The translations under genes and the position numbers were made by a program. Shown in pieces: positions 1-6,208 of a stretch of 6,440 nucleotides of DNA. The notes under the pieces were generated by a model. It was given only the letters and a program-made list of their open reading frames with translations. It was not told where the DNA came from and ran no database searches. The stretch's first letter is position 1; each line of letters begins with the position of its first letter. Source of the stretch: Candidatus Spyradenecus faecavium (GTDB taxonomy: Bacteria > Verrucomicrobiota > Kiritimatiellia > RFP12 > DVOR01); the NCBI GenBank assembly GCA_018713405.1, contig DVOR01000053.1, forward strand, positions 1 to 6,440, in the 5' to 3' direction.

Positions 1-1
1 C

Positions 2-787
2 CCCCGCCCCGTCGACCCCGCCGCCGTCACCGACCTCCGCGAACACGCCGGCCGCGGCGTCAGCGCCACCGTCCACGGCCGCGCCGTCCTCGCCGGCAAC
101 GCCGTCCTCCTCCGCGCCCACGGCATCGAGCCCCCCGCCGACGCCCTCGCCCTCCCCGGAACCGCCATCCTCCTCGCCGCCGACGGCGCCTACGCCGGCG
201 CCATCCTCGCCCAAGACCAACCCAAGCCCGACGCCAAGGCCGCCATCGACGCCCTCCACCGCGCCGGCGTCCGCAAAACCGTCATGCTCACCGGCGACAA
301 CGAGCCCGCCGCCCGCGCCGTCGCCGACGCCCTCGGCCTCGACGAATGCCACGCCCGCCTCCTCCCCGCCGACAAGGTCACCCACCTCGAACGCCTCCTC
401 GCCGACACCCACGCCGCCGACCCCAAAGCCCGCCTCGCCTTCGTCGGCGACGGCATCAACGACGCCCCCGTCCTCGCCCGCGCCGACCTCGGCGTCGCCA
501 TGGGCGCCCTCGGCTCCGACGCCGCCATCGAGGCCGCCGACGTCGTCCTCATGGACGACCGCCCCTCCCGCCTCCCCACCGCCATCCGCATCGCCCGCGG
601 CACCCTCGCCATCGCCTGGCAGAACATCGTCTTCGCCATCGGCGTCAAGGCCGCCATCCTCCTCCTCGGCGCCCTCGGCCTCGCCAACCTCTGGCTCGCC
701 GTCTTCGCCGACGTCGGCGTCGCCTTCCTCGCCATCCTCAACGCCATCCGCGCCCTCACCCTCGCACCCCCCGAGGCGAAACCCTAA
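2..787 (+). CDS. cadA: Heavy-metal-translocating P1B-type ATPase, C-terminal part (probable Zn2+/Cd2+/Pb2+ exporter)
   Basis: The 5' end lies outside the window; 261 residues are visible, read in frame from base 2. It would be an inner-membrane pump that uses ATP to expel divalent soft metals. Visible parts: the end of the nucleotide-binding domain (about residues 14-35, glycine-rich GRGVSATVHG), the P-domain TGDN motif (97-100) and the hinge motif GDGINDAP (149-156), then two C-terminal membrane helices (about 203-226 and 228-252). N208, K216 and D237 followed by V-G fit the N-x7-K-x(10-20)-D-x-G signature that established work assigns to the P1B-2 (Zn/Cd/Pb) subgroup rather than copper pumps. 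The phosphorylated DKTG aspartate, the CPC motif and any metal-binding N-terminus are upstream and unseen. 48 of the first 50 visible codons end in C, unlike priA next door. The last two codons and the TAA stop lie in a repeat. The symbol is a family label; zntA is equally defensible. Confidence 0.93.
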   Translation, partial: PRPVDPAAVTDLREHAGRGVSATVHGRAVLAGNAVLLRAHGIEPPADALALPGTAILLAADGAYAGAILAQDQPKPDAKAAIDALHRAGVRKTVMLTGDNEPAARAVADALGLDECHARLLPADKVTHLERLLADTHAADPKARLAFVGDGINDAPVLARADLGVAMGALGSDAAIEAADVVLMDDRPSRLPTAIRIARGTLAIAWQNIVFAIGVKAAILLLGALGLANLWLAVFADVGVAFLAILNAIRALTLAPPEAKP

Positions 788-844
788 GGGGTCCGACCCA
801 AAACCCTAAGGGTTTCGGGTCAAACCCTTAAGGGTTTCGGAAAT
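779..844. repeat. Three tandem copies of a roughly 22-bp palindromic repeat
   Basis: Three units begin at 779, 801 and 822, each opening with AAACCCT(T)AAGGG. Their palindrome centres are at about 786, 808 and 829.5, so they are spaced 21.5-22 bp, close to two helical turns. The third copy holds a perfect 16-bp palindrome, AAACCCTTAAGGGTTT (822-837). Bases 807-815 can also pair with 822-830 around a 6-nt loop (CGGGTC), giving a 9-bp hairpin. The array covers the last codons and stop of the ATPase gene and ends about 58 bp before the priA -10 box. No U-tract follows, so it is not a classical intrinsic terminator. It could be a set of operator sites, a REP-like intergenic repeat family or a Rho-dependent 3' end; the sequence does not decide. 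Confidence 0.8.
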
Positions 845-901
845 CCATCCGCACTTATGCAGAGTCGGGGGCTTGGTCGGCGGCGGGGGCGGGGCGGAAA
901 T

Positions 902-909
902 GCTACAAT
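902..909 (+). promoter_or_regulatory. Extended -10 promoter of priA
   Basis: TG, one base, then TACAAT (904-909) forms an extended -10 element. No -35 hexamer is visible 16-18 bp upstream (the region near 880-887 is only C and G); a TTGGTC at 873 is too far away. The predicted start of transcription, seven bases past the box, is at about 916, directly before ATG 917. The same TGn-TANNNT form occurs at two other promoters in the window. Confidence 0.6.
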
Positions 910-916
910 GGCGGCC

Positions 917-3157
917 ATGGACACCCCGATGTATGCGCAGGTCGCGATAGAGCAGGTCCCGGGCCGGCTCTTCACCTATGCCGTGCCCGAGGGGGCGGAG
1001 GTGCGGGTGGGGCAGAGCGTCACCGTGCCGTGGCGGCGGGTCTACCACCGGGGCTACGTCATCGCGCTGTCGGCGGAGTGCCCGTACGTGCCGAAGGCGG
1101 CGCCGGAGGCGCAGGGGGACCTTTTCGGGGAGGCGCCGGCGCCGAGGATCAAGGCCATCGAGCGCGTGGAGGACCCGCTGCCCTATTTCTCCGAGGGGAC
1201 CATCCGGCTGCTGCGGTGGATGGCGGAGTATTACGACGTGGGGTTCACGTTGGCGCTGCGGAGCGCGTTGCCGGCGCCGGTGCGGGAGGGGCGCAGCCAG
1301 GCGCGGGAGCGCTACGTGGTGGCGCCGGTCCTGCCGCCGCCGCCGCACCTGCCGCCGCTCTCCAAACGGCAGAAGGCGCTGTACGAGGACATCGTGCGGG
1401 TGGACGGCGGGCTGTTGGCGCGGCTGTGCGAGGAGTTTTCCACCACGGCCCCGACCATCCGGCGCCTGGCGAAGATGGGCTACCTGACGTGCGAGCGGAA
1501 GGAGGCGCCGCGCAGCCCGTTGGCCGGGCGGCGGGTGTTGCCGAGCAAGCCGCTGCCGCTGACGGCGTCGCAGGCGGAGGCGCTGGGGGTGATTTTGCGG
1601 GAGGAGCGGCCGGTGCTGCTCTTCGGCGTGACGGGAAGCGGCAAGACGGAGGTCTACATGCAGGCCATCGCCGCGACGTTGGAGGAGGGGCGCGGGGCAA
1701 TCGTGCTGGTGCCGGAGATCTCGCTCACGCCGCAGACGGTGAGCCGGTTCGCGGCGCGCTTCGGGGGGCAGGTGGCGCTGTTGCACTCGGCCCTCAGCGA
1801 CGGCGAGCGGCACGACGAGTGGCACCGCATCCGGCGCGGGCAGGCGCGGGTGGTGGTGGGGCCGCGCTCGGCCGTCTTCGCGCCCGTGCGGCGCCTGGGG
1901 CTCATCATCGTGGACGAGGAGCACGACACGGGCTACAAGCAGGACGAGTCGCCGCGCTACTCCGCGCGGGACGTGGCCGTGATGCGGGCCCACATCGAGC
2001 ACGCGCGGTGCGTGCTGGGGTCGGCCACGCCGTCGCTCGAGAGTTGGCGCAACGCCACCGAGCTGGGCAAGTACGCCCTCGCGCGGATGCCCGACCGCGT
2101 CGGCGGGGCGGAGCTGCCGTCCGTCACGCTGATCGACCTGCGCGAGGCGGGGAAGCCGGGGGAGCCGTCGCCCATCTTCAGCGAGCCGCTCATCGACGCG
2201 CTCAAGGGGTGCCTGGCGCGCGGCGAGCAGGCCATCCTCTTCCTGAACCGCCGGGGCTACGCGCCCACCTACCAGTGCGCGGCCTGCGGCGAGCCGATCA
2301 CGTGCGAGCACTGCGCGGCGAAGCTGACCTACCACGCGAAGGACGACACGTTGCGGTGCCACCTGTGCGGGCGGTGGCGGCGGCCGCCGGCCAAGTGCCC
2401 CACCTGCGGCGCGCCGCTCTTCAGGCCGCTGGGCGTGGGGACGCAGCGCGTGGAGCAGGCGCTGGGCAAGATCCTGCCGCAGGCGCGCGTCATCCGGATG
2501 GACGCCGACAGCACGGGCCGCCGCCACAGCCACGACGAGCTCCTCTCGGCCTTCCGCGCGAAGGAGGCCGACATCCTGCTGGGGACGCAGATGATCGCCA
2601 AGGGCCTCGACTTCCCGAACGTGACGCTGGTGGGCATCCTCTCGGCCGACCGCTCGCTGAACATCGCCTACGACTTCCGGGCGGCGGAGCGGACCTTCCA
2701 GCTCATCGCGCAGGTCTCGGGGCGGGCGGGGCGCGGCGTCCTGCCCGGGCAGGTCTTCGTGCAGACCTTCCAGCCGGAGCACCCCGCCATCCGCGCGGCG
2801 TGCGCCTGCGACTATGAGCGGTTCGCGGCGGACGAGCTGGCCCTGCGCCGCGCCCAGGGGCTGCCGCCCTTCTCGCGCCTGGCGTGCCTGACCCTCACGG
2901 GGCCGGACCCGGCCGCGCTGGAGCGCGCCGCGGGGGAGGCCGCCCGCGCCCTGGCCCGCACGCCGGGGCTGGAGACGCTCCCGCCCATGCCCGCGCCGCT
3001 CGAGCGCAAGGACGACCTGTGGCGGTGGCAGCTGCTCATCAAGGCCCCTTCGTCCCTGCGCATCGCCCGTGCCTGCCACGCCCTCCGCCCGCCGGACGCG
3101 CGCACCGAGGGCCCCGTCAAGGCGCTCCTGGACATCGACGCCGTCTTCCTCGCCTGA
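917..3157 (+). CDS. priA: Primosomal replication restart helicase PriA
   Basis: PriA is a 3'-to-5' superfamily 2 DNA helicase that recognises stalled forks and D-loops and reloads the replisome. The 746 residues match the usual length (about 730-750). Order of parts: N-terminal fork-binding domain (about 1-100, RLFTYAVPEG near the start), winged helix (about 120-190), Walker A GVTGSGKT (237-244, K243), Walker B DEEH (333-336), GSATPS (motif III type), and eight zinc-ligand cysteines in four CxxC pairs (454/457, 463/466, 481/484, 494/497). Next come GTQMIAKGLDFPNV, the motif VI QVSGRAGR (599-606), and the C-terminal domain. All catalytic residues are present. Start choice: ATG 908 overlaps the -10 box, and the upstream extension to 857 is low-complexity Arg/Gly, so ATG 917 is preferred; ATG 929 is also possible. 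No Shine-Dalgarno is seen. It stands alone and converges on pnp. The 5' half favours G-ending codons. Confidence 0.97.
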   Translation: MDTPMYAQVAIEQVPGRLFTYAVPEGAEVRVGQSVTVPWRRVYHRGYVIALSAECPYVPKAAPEAQGDLFGEAPAPRIKAIERVEDPLPYFSEGTIRLLRWMAEYYDVGFTLALRSALPAPVREGRSQARERYVVAPVLPPPPHLPPLSKRQKALYEDIVRVDGGLLARLCEEFSTTAPTIRRLAKMGYLTCERKEAPRSPLAGRRVLPSKPLPLTASQAEALGVILREERPVLLFGVTGSGKTEVYMQAIAATLEEGRGAIVLVPEISLTPQTVSRFAARFGGQVALLHSALSDGERHDEWHRIRRGQARVVVGPRSAVFAPVRRLGLIIVDEEHDTGYKQDESPRYSARDVAVMRAHIEHARCVLGSATPSLESWRNATELGKYALARMPDRVGGAELPSVTLIDLREAGKPGEPSPIFSEPLIDALKGCLARGEQAILFLNRRGYAPTYQCAACGEPITCEHCAAKLTYHAKDDTLRCHLCGRWRRPPAKCPTCGAPLFRPLGVGTQRVEQALGKILPQARVIRMDADSTGRRHSHDELLSAFRAKEADILLGTQMIAKGLDFPNVTLVGILSADRSLNIAYDFRAAERTFQLIAQVSGRAGRGVLPGQVFVQTFQPEHPAIRAACACDYERFAADELALRRAQGLPPFSRLACLTLTGPDPAALERAAGEAARALARTPGLETLPPMPAPLERKDDLWRWQLLIKAPSSLRIARACHALRPPDARTEGPVKALLDIDAVFLA

Positions 3158-3188
3158 CGCAGGGTTCCCCGCGGGGCGGCGGAAGGGC

Positions 3189-3227
3189 AAAAAAAGAGCC
3201 CCCGGCGGGAGCCGGGGGCTGCTTTTT
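3189..3227. terminator. Bidirectional intrinsic terminator between priA and pnp
   Basis: A perfect 10-bp stem, AGCCCCCGGC (3197-3206) with GCCGGGGGCT (3211-3220), has a GGGA loop. On the plus strand it is followed by five T (3223-3227), 32 bp past the priA stop. On the minus strand it is followed by seven T (the A run at 3189-3195), just after the pnp stop. It therefore has the form to end both convergent transcripts. Confidence 0.92.
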
Positions 3228-3239
3228 GGGGGGCGGGGC

Positions 3240-5375
3240 TCAGCCCTCGCGGGACTGGCGGTCGAGGTCGCGCATGGCCTCGCGGCGGGAGAGCTTGATG
3301 CGGCCGCGCTCGTCGATGCCGATGCACTTGACCATCATCTTGTCGCCGACCTTGCAGACGCTCTCGACGGAGGGGATGCGGCGGTCGGAGAGCTCGGAGA
3401 TGTGGCAGAGGCCGTCCTTGCCGGGGAGGATCTCGACGAAGGCGCCGAACTCCTTGATGCCGGTGACGGTGCCCTCGTAGATCTTGCCTTCCTCGGCCTC
3501 GGCGCAGATGGACTCGACCTCGCGCTTGGCGGCGGCCATGCTCTCGGCGCTGGTGGCGAAGATGGAGACGGAGCCGTCCTCGGCGATGTCGATCTGGGCG
3601 CCGGTGGTGTCGGTGATGCGGCGGATTTCCTTGCCGCCGGGACCGATGAGCGCGCCGATCTTGTCGACGGGGATGTGGACGACCACAATGCGCGGGGCGT
3701 AGGGGGACAGCTCGGCGCGGGGCGCGGGGATGACCTCGGCCATGAAGTCGAGGATCTTGTTGCGGCCGACGCGGGCGGCTTCGAGGGCGCCCTCGACGAG
3801 GTCCCAGGTGAGGCCGCGGAGCTTGAGGTCGACCTGGAAGCCGGTGATGCCCTTGCGGGTGCCGCCGATCTTGAAGTCCATGTCGCCGCAGTGGTCCTCG
3901 GCGCCCAGGATGTCGGTGACGAGGACCTTCTTGCTCAGGTCGGGGGTGGTGAAGAGGCCGACGGAGATGCCGGCGACGGGGGCGGTGATCGGGATGCCGG
4001 CGTCCATCAGCGCCAGGCAGCCGCCGCAGATGGAGGCCATGGAGGAGGAGCCGTTGGAGCCCATGATCTCGCTCACCACGCGGATGGAGTAGGGGTAGTC
4101 CGCGGGGATGACCTCGGCCAGGGAGCGCTCGGCGAGGGCGCCGTGGCCGATCTCGCGGCGGCCGGTGGTGCCCAGGCGGCCGACCTCACCCGTGCAGTAG
4201 GGCGGGAAGTTGTAGTGGAGGATGAACTTTTTCTGCTTGGGGCCGCCGGCCACGGAGTCGAGGTCCTGGGCGTCCTTGCTGGTGCCGAGGGTGACGGTGG
4301 CCAGGTTCTGCGTCTCGCCGCGGTTGAAGACGGCCGAGCCGTGGACGCGGGGGAGGACGCCGACCTGGGCGGCGAGGGGGCGGATCTCGTGCTGGGCGCG
4401 GCCGTCGATGCGCTTGCCGCGCTCGAGGAAGTTCGCGCGGACGGTCTCGATCTCCAGGGCGTCGAAGAGGTGGACGAACTTGACGTCGTCGATGACCCAC
4501 TGGCCGTTCTCGTCCTTGCCGTACTTGTCCTGGCAGGCGGCGAGGAGCTCGTCGCGGATGGCCTTCACGGCGGCCTCGCGCTCCAGCTTGCCGGGGATGA
4601 CGAGGGCGTCGGCCAGGCGGGTGCCGGCGAGGCCGCGGATGAAGCCCATCTTCTCGGGGTCCTCGGGCTGGTCGGCAATGACCTTGTCGGGCTTGCCCAG
4701 GGCGCGGCGCATCTCGATCTGCAGGTCGATGATCTTCTCGACCTCCTCATGGGCGCGCTTCATCGCGGCCAGGAAGTCGGCCTCGGAGATCTCCTTGGCG
4801 GAGCCCTCCATCATGAGGAACTTGCCGCGCAGGCCGGCGTAGAGCAGGTCCAGGTCGGATTCCTGGCGCTGGGCGTGGGTGGGGTTGATGACCCATTCGC
4901 CGTTGATGCGGCCGATGCGCACGCAACCAATCGGGCCCATGAAGGGCACCTCGGAGATGTGGAGCGCGGCGGAGGCCGCGTTCACGGCGCAGACGTCGCC
5001 GTCGATCTCGCCGTCGCAGCTCACCAGCATGGAGTTGACCTGGACGTCGTTGTAGTAGCCGTCGGGGAAGAGCGGGCGGATGGGGCGGTCGCACATGCGC
5101 GCCGTCAGCGTCTCCTTCTCGGAGGGGCGCGCCTCGCGCTTGAAGAAGCCGCCCGGGAAGCGGCCCGCCGCGTAGAACTTCTCGCGGTACTCGCACTGCA
5201 GCGGGAAGAAGTCGATGCCCTCGCGCGGCTTGTCCGTGCAGGTCACGGCGCAGAAGACGCTGGTGTCGCCGATGGAGACGATCACGGAGCCGGCGGCCTG
5301 ACGCGCCAGGAGGCCCGTCTCGATGGTGAACTTCCGCCCGGCGATCTCCGTGGAGAATTGCTTGCTGTTTTGCAT
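3240..5375 (-). CDS. pnp: Polynucleotide phosphorylase (polyribonucleotide nucleotidyltransferase)
   Basis: PNPase is a ring-shaped trimeric 3'-to-5' exoribonuclease that uses phosphate to release nucleoside diphosphates, and can add tails in reverse; it is central to mRNA turnover in the cytoplasm. The protein has 711 residues, the same as in E. coli. Order of parts: first RNase PH domain (about 1-145, FPGGFFKREARPSEKE at 73-88), alpha-helical linker (about 150-300), second RNase PH domain (about 320-545; GEVGRLGTTGRREIGHGALAE at 397-417 and EDHCGDMDFK at 493-502), KH domain (about 561-620, GPGG loop 578-581), and S1 domain (about 629-698). D494, D500 and K502 correspond to the metal-binding D486, D492 and K494 of E. 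coli. Start: the only ATG in a sensible place is 5375 (MQNSKQF); no strong Shine-Dalgarno precedes it. It has its own promoter and structured leader, and rpsO, its common upstream partner, is absent here. Confidence 0.98.
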   Translation of the reverse strand: MQNSKQFSTEIAGRKFTIETGLLARQAAGSVIVSIGDTSVFCAVTCTDKPREGIDFFPLQCEYREKFYAAGRFPGGFFKREARPSEKETLTARMCDRPIRPLFPDGYYNDVQVNSMLVSCDGEIDGDVCAVNAASAALHISEVPFMGPIGCVRIGRINGEWVINPTHAQRQESDLDLLYAGLRGKFLMMEGSAKEISEADFLAAMKRAHEEVEKIIDLQIEMRRALGKPDKVIADQPEDPEKMGFIRGLAGTRLADALVIPGKLEREAAVKAIRDELLAACQDKYGKDENGQWVIDDVKFVHLFDALEIETVRANFLERGKRIDGRAQHEIRPLAAQVGVLPRVHGSAVFNRGETQNLATVTLGTSKDAQDLDSVAGGPKQKKFILHYNFPPYCTGEVGRLGTTGRREIGHGALAERSLAEVIPADYPYSIRVVSEIMGSNGSSSMASICGGCLALMDAGIPITAPVAGISVGLFTTPDLSKKVLVTDILGAEDHCGDMDFKIGGTRKGITGFQVDLKLRGLTWDLVEGALEAARVGRNKILDFMAEVIPAPRAELSPYAPRIVVVHIPVDKIGALIGPGGKEIRRITDTTGAQIDIAEDGSVSIFATSAESMAAAKREVESICAEAEEGKIYEGTVTGIKEFGAFVEILPGKDGLCHISELSDRRIPSVESVCKVGDKMMVKCIGIDERGRIKLSRREAMRDLDRQSREG

Positions 5376-5407
5376 GGTCTGGTTGTCTTCGTGCCGCGGG
5401 TCGTGGC

Positions 5408-5466
5408 CGGAAAGAGCGGGGCGCCACCCTGTCCGCGGCTGGGGTTGCTTTCTTACGGTCTTTCCG
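5408..5466 (-). promoter_or_regulatory. pnp 5' leader stem formed by the predicted transcript 5' end
   Basis: On the minus strand CGGAAAGA (5466-5459) is exactly complementary to TCTTTCCG (5415-5408). With the promoter at 5473-5502, transcription should start near 5466, so the first eight bases of the mRNA would pair with bases about +52 to +59. The enclosed segment can fold further, for example GCGG with CCGC around GGGTGGCGCCC. In E. coli the pnp leader forms a 5' double strand that RNase III and PNPase use for autoregulation; a similar role here is inference. The remaining leader to the ATG (5376-5407) has no clear ribosome site. Confidence 0.5.
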
Positions 5467-5472
5467 CGCGTT

Positions 5473-5502
5473 ATCGTACCACAAACCCCTCCCCACGGGC
5501 AA
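5473..5502 (-). promoter_or_regulatory. Promoter of pnp
   Basis: On the minus strand TTGCCC (5502-5497), an 18-bp spacer and TACGAT (5478-5473) form a sigma70-type promoter. TGG directly before TACGAT adds an extended -10 element. The predicted start of transcription is near 5466, giving a leader of about 91 nt. The -35 box sits one base beyond the T-tract of the tRNA terminator. Confidence 0.65.
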
Positions 5503-5503
5503 C

Positions 5504-5530
5504 AAAAAAGACCGGGGCGCCGCCCTGGCC
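5504..5530 (-). terminator. Intrinsic terminator of tRNA-Ala
   Basis: On the minus strand GGCCAGGGC (5530-5522) pairs with GCCCCGGTC (5518-5510) around a GGC loop, with one A-C mismatch and one G-T pair, followed by six T (5509-5504). It begins 23 bp after the CCA end of the tRNA and would separate tRNA transcription from pnp. Confidence 0.8.
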
Positions 5531-5553
5531 TCTTTGCTTGCTTCCTTCCTTTA

Positions 5554-5629
5554 TGGTGGAGGTAAGGAGAGTCGAACTCCTGACCTTTTGAATGCCATTC
5601 AAACGCTCTACCAACTGAGCTATACCCCC
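5554..5629 (-). tRNA. tRNA-Ala (anticodon GGC)
   Basis: A complete 76-nt cloverleaf including an encoded CCA (5556-5554). Acceptor GGGGGTA pairs with TACCTCC and carries the G3-U70 wobble, the identity element for alanyl-tRNA synthetase. D stem GCTC/GAGC; anticodon stem TTTGA/TCAAA with loop ATGGCAT, anticodon GGC at 5596-5594; T stem AGGAG/CTCCT with loop TTCGACT; discriminator A73. Positions 32 and 38 are A and U, the pair typical of tRNA-Ala(GGC). It decodes GCC and GCU; GCC is the dominant alanine codon in the ATPase gene of this window. It has its own promoter and terminator. Confidence 0.98.
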
Positions 5630-5646
5630 GTGAAAGGAATGACCAT

Positions 5647-5686
5647 AAGATACCACATCGCGGGTCCCTTGGCAAGCACTTTTTTT
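5647..5686 (-). promoter_or_regulatory. tRNA-Ala promoter with probable UP element
   Basis: On the minus strand TTGCCA (5675-5670), a 17-bp spacer and TATCTT (5652-5647) form a near-consensus promoter; TGG before TATCTT makes an extended -10. Predicted start near 5640, giving about 11 nt of 5' leader before the mature tRNA. An A7 run at 5686-5680 occupies about -40 to -46, where the proximal UP-element subsite bound by the RNA polymerase alpha subunit lies. Such elements are common at stable-RNA promoters; binding here is inferred. Confidence 0.75.
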
Positions 5687-5704
5687 CAGAAACCCAAAAA
5701 AAGT
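5678..5704 (-). terminator. A/T-rich inverted repeat, possible weak terminator of the DUF1232 gene
   Basis: ACTTTTTTT (5678-5686) and AAAAAAAGT (5696-5704) form a perfect 9-bp inverted repeat with a 9-nt loop, 14 bp past the stop of the upstream gene on the minus strand. The stem is almost all A-T, so it would be weak as an RNA hairpin. A T7 run (5702-5696) does follow a short, imperfect GC-rich fold made by CCTC and GAGG around the stop codon, so termination there is plausible. One arm doubles as the tRNA UP-like tract. Confidence 0.4.
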
Positions 5705-5718
5705 TTCCTCGGGCCCCC

Positions 5719-6177
5719 TCAGAGGCGCCGCACCATGTCCTTGGCGGTCTCGACCTGGTTGTGGAAGAAGCGGACGCAACGGATGGCGCGCCAGGCGCCC
5801 CACAGGCCGATGGCCCAGTTGTCCACAAGGCCCCACGTCGGGACGTCGTCGGCGATGATCTGCCAAGGGAACATCGGGTAACAAAGCATGATCAGTGTGA
5901 TGATGACGAAGAAAATCGCCTTGAAGACGTATCTCCGCCCGATGTACCACACGATGAACCAGCCGGTGAAGAAGACGTCGTCAAACCAGCCGACCCCCGG
6001 CACAAAGTCCGTCAGCAGGTCGACCGGCGAAATGAAGTAAACCAACACCGCGATGCCGATCAACGCCGTCACCAGGCAGCTCGGCTCCTTTTTCTTCTTG
6101 GGCGCGGGTTTCGGCCGCGGGGTCGTGGGCTGTTGTTGCGTGGCGACCGCGCCGCCCTGTTGCGTTTCTTCGCTCAT
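5719..6177 (-). CDS. Small membrane protein with two DUF1232 (YkvA)-like repeats
   Basis: 152 residues. Residues 1-33 are a polar tail rich in Gln, Thr, Pro and Lys (KKKK at 27-30), probably cytoplasmic. Hydrophobic segments follow at about 34-50, 68-80 and 83-99, with a weaker one near 120-130. The YkvA/DUF1232 signature is present as YFISPVDLLTDFVPGVGWFDD (47-67) in two parts around P51 and D57. It recurs at 100-120 with Y100, P104, D110, V112, P113, G116 and D119 at an exact offset of 53 residues. The second copy is degenerate (N120 for the final Asp). The family's biochemical role is not established, so no function is given. Start: ATG 6177 has AAGGA-type ribosome binding sequence (6188-6182) at good spacing. 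A second DUF1232 gene ends 78 bp upstream, so the pair is probably co-transcribed. Confidence 0.85.
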   Translation of the reverse strand: MSEETQQGGAVATQQQPTTPRPKPAPKKKKEPSCLVTALIGIAVLVYFISPVDLLTDFVPGVGWFDDVFFTGWFIVWYIGRRYVFKAIFFVIITLIMLCYPMFPWQIIADDVPTWGLVDNWAIGLWGAWRAIRCVRFFHNQVETAKDMVRRL

Positions 6178-6208
6178 GGGATCCTTCCCTCTTATCCTTT
6201 CTTAGAGG

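Noticed and set aside
779..840. Telomere-like CCCTAA motifs
   Set aside because: The hexamer occurs only as part of spaced palindromes, not as a head-to-tail telomeric run, and the setting is an ordinary bacterial chromosome.
779..844. CRISPR array
   Set aside because: The units are about 22 bp and directly adjacent, with no spacers of regular length and no cas genes in the window.
857..916. Upstream start of priA at ATG 857 or at ATG 908
   Set aside because: The extension encodes Arg/Gly-rich sequence unlike PriA, and the extended -10 box at 902-909 lies inside it. ATG 908 overlaps that box, so it would not be in a transcript from this promoter.
1030..2817. A 595-codon Gly/Ala/Arg-rich open frame in another plus-strand frame within priA
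   Set aside because: Low-complexity frame shadow caused by high GC.
806..3190. A 794-codon open frame on the minus strand across priA
   Set aside because: Arg/Pro/Gln-rich shadow of priA with no family features; priA itself has all helicase motifs.
5323..5565. Small plus-strand open frame of 80 codons over the pnp leader and tRNA flank
   Set aside because: It runs through the pnp start, the pnp promoter and the tRNA terminator and into the tRNA 3' end in antisense, with no ribosome site or recognisable features.
3069..5591. An 840-codon open frame on the plus strand across pnp
   Set aside because: It is rich in Ala, Asp, Gly, Val and Leu in a monotonous pattern, has no recognisable domain, and runs antisense to an unmistakable full-length PNPase. 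In GC-rich DNA the opposite strand of a gene often lacks stops.
5554..5629. tRNA-Ala as an integration (att) site of a mobile element
   Set aside because: There is no integrase gene and no second copy of the tRNA 3' end in the window; both flanks are ordinary promoter and terminator sequence.
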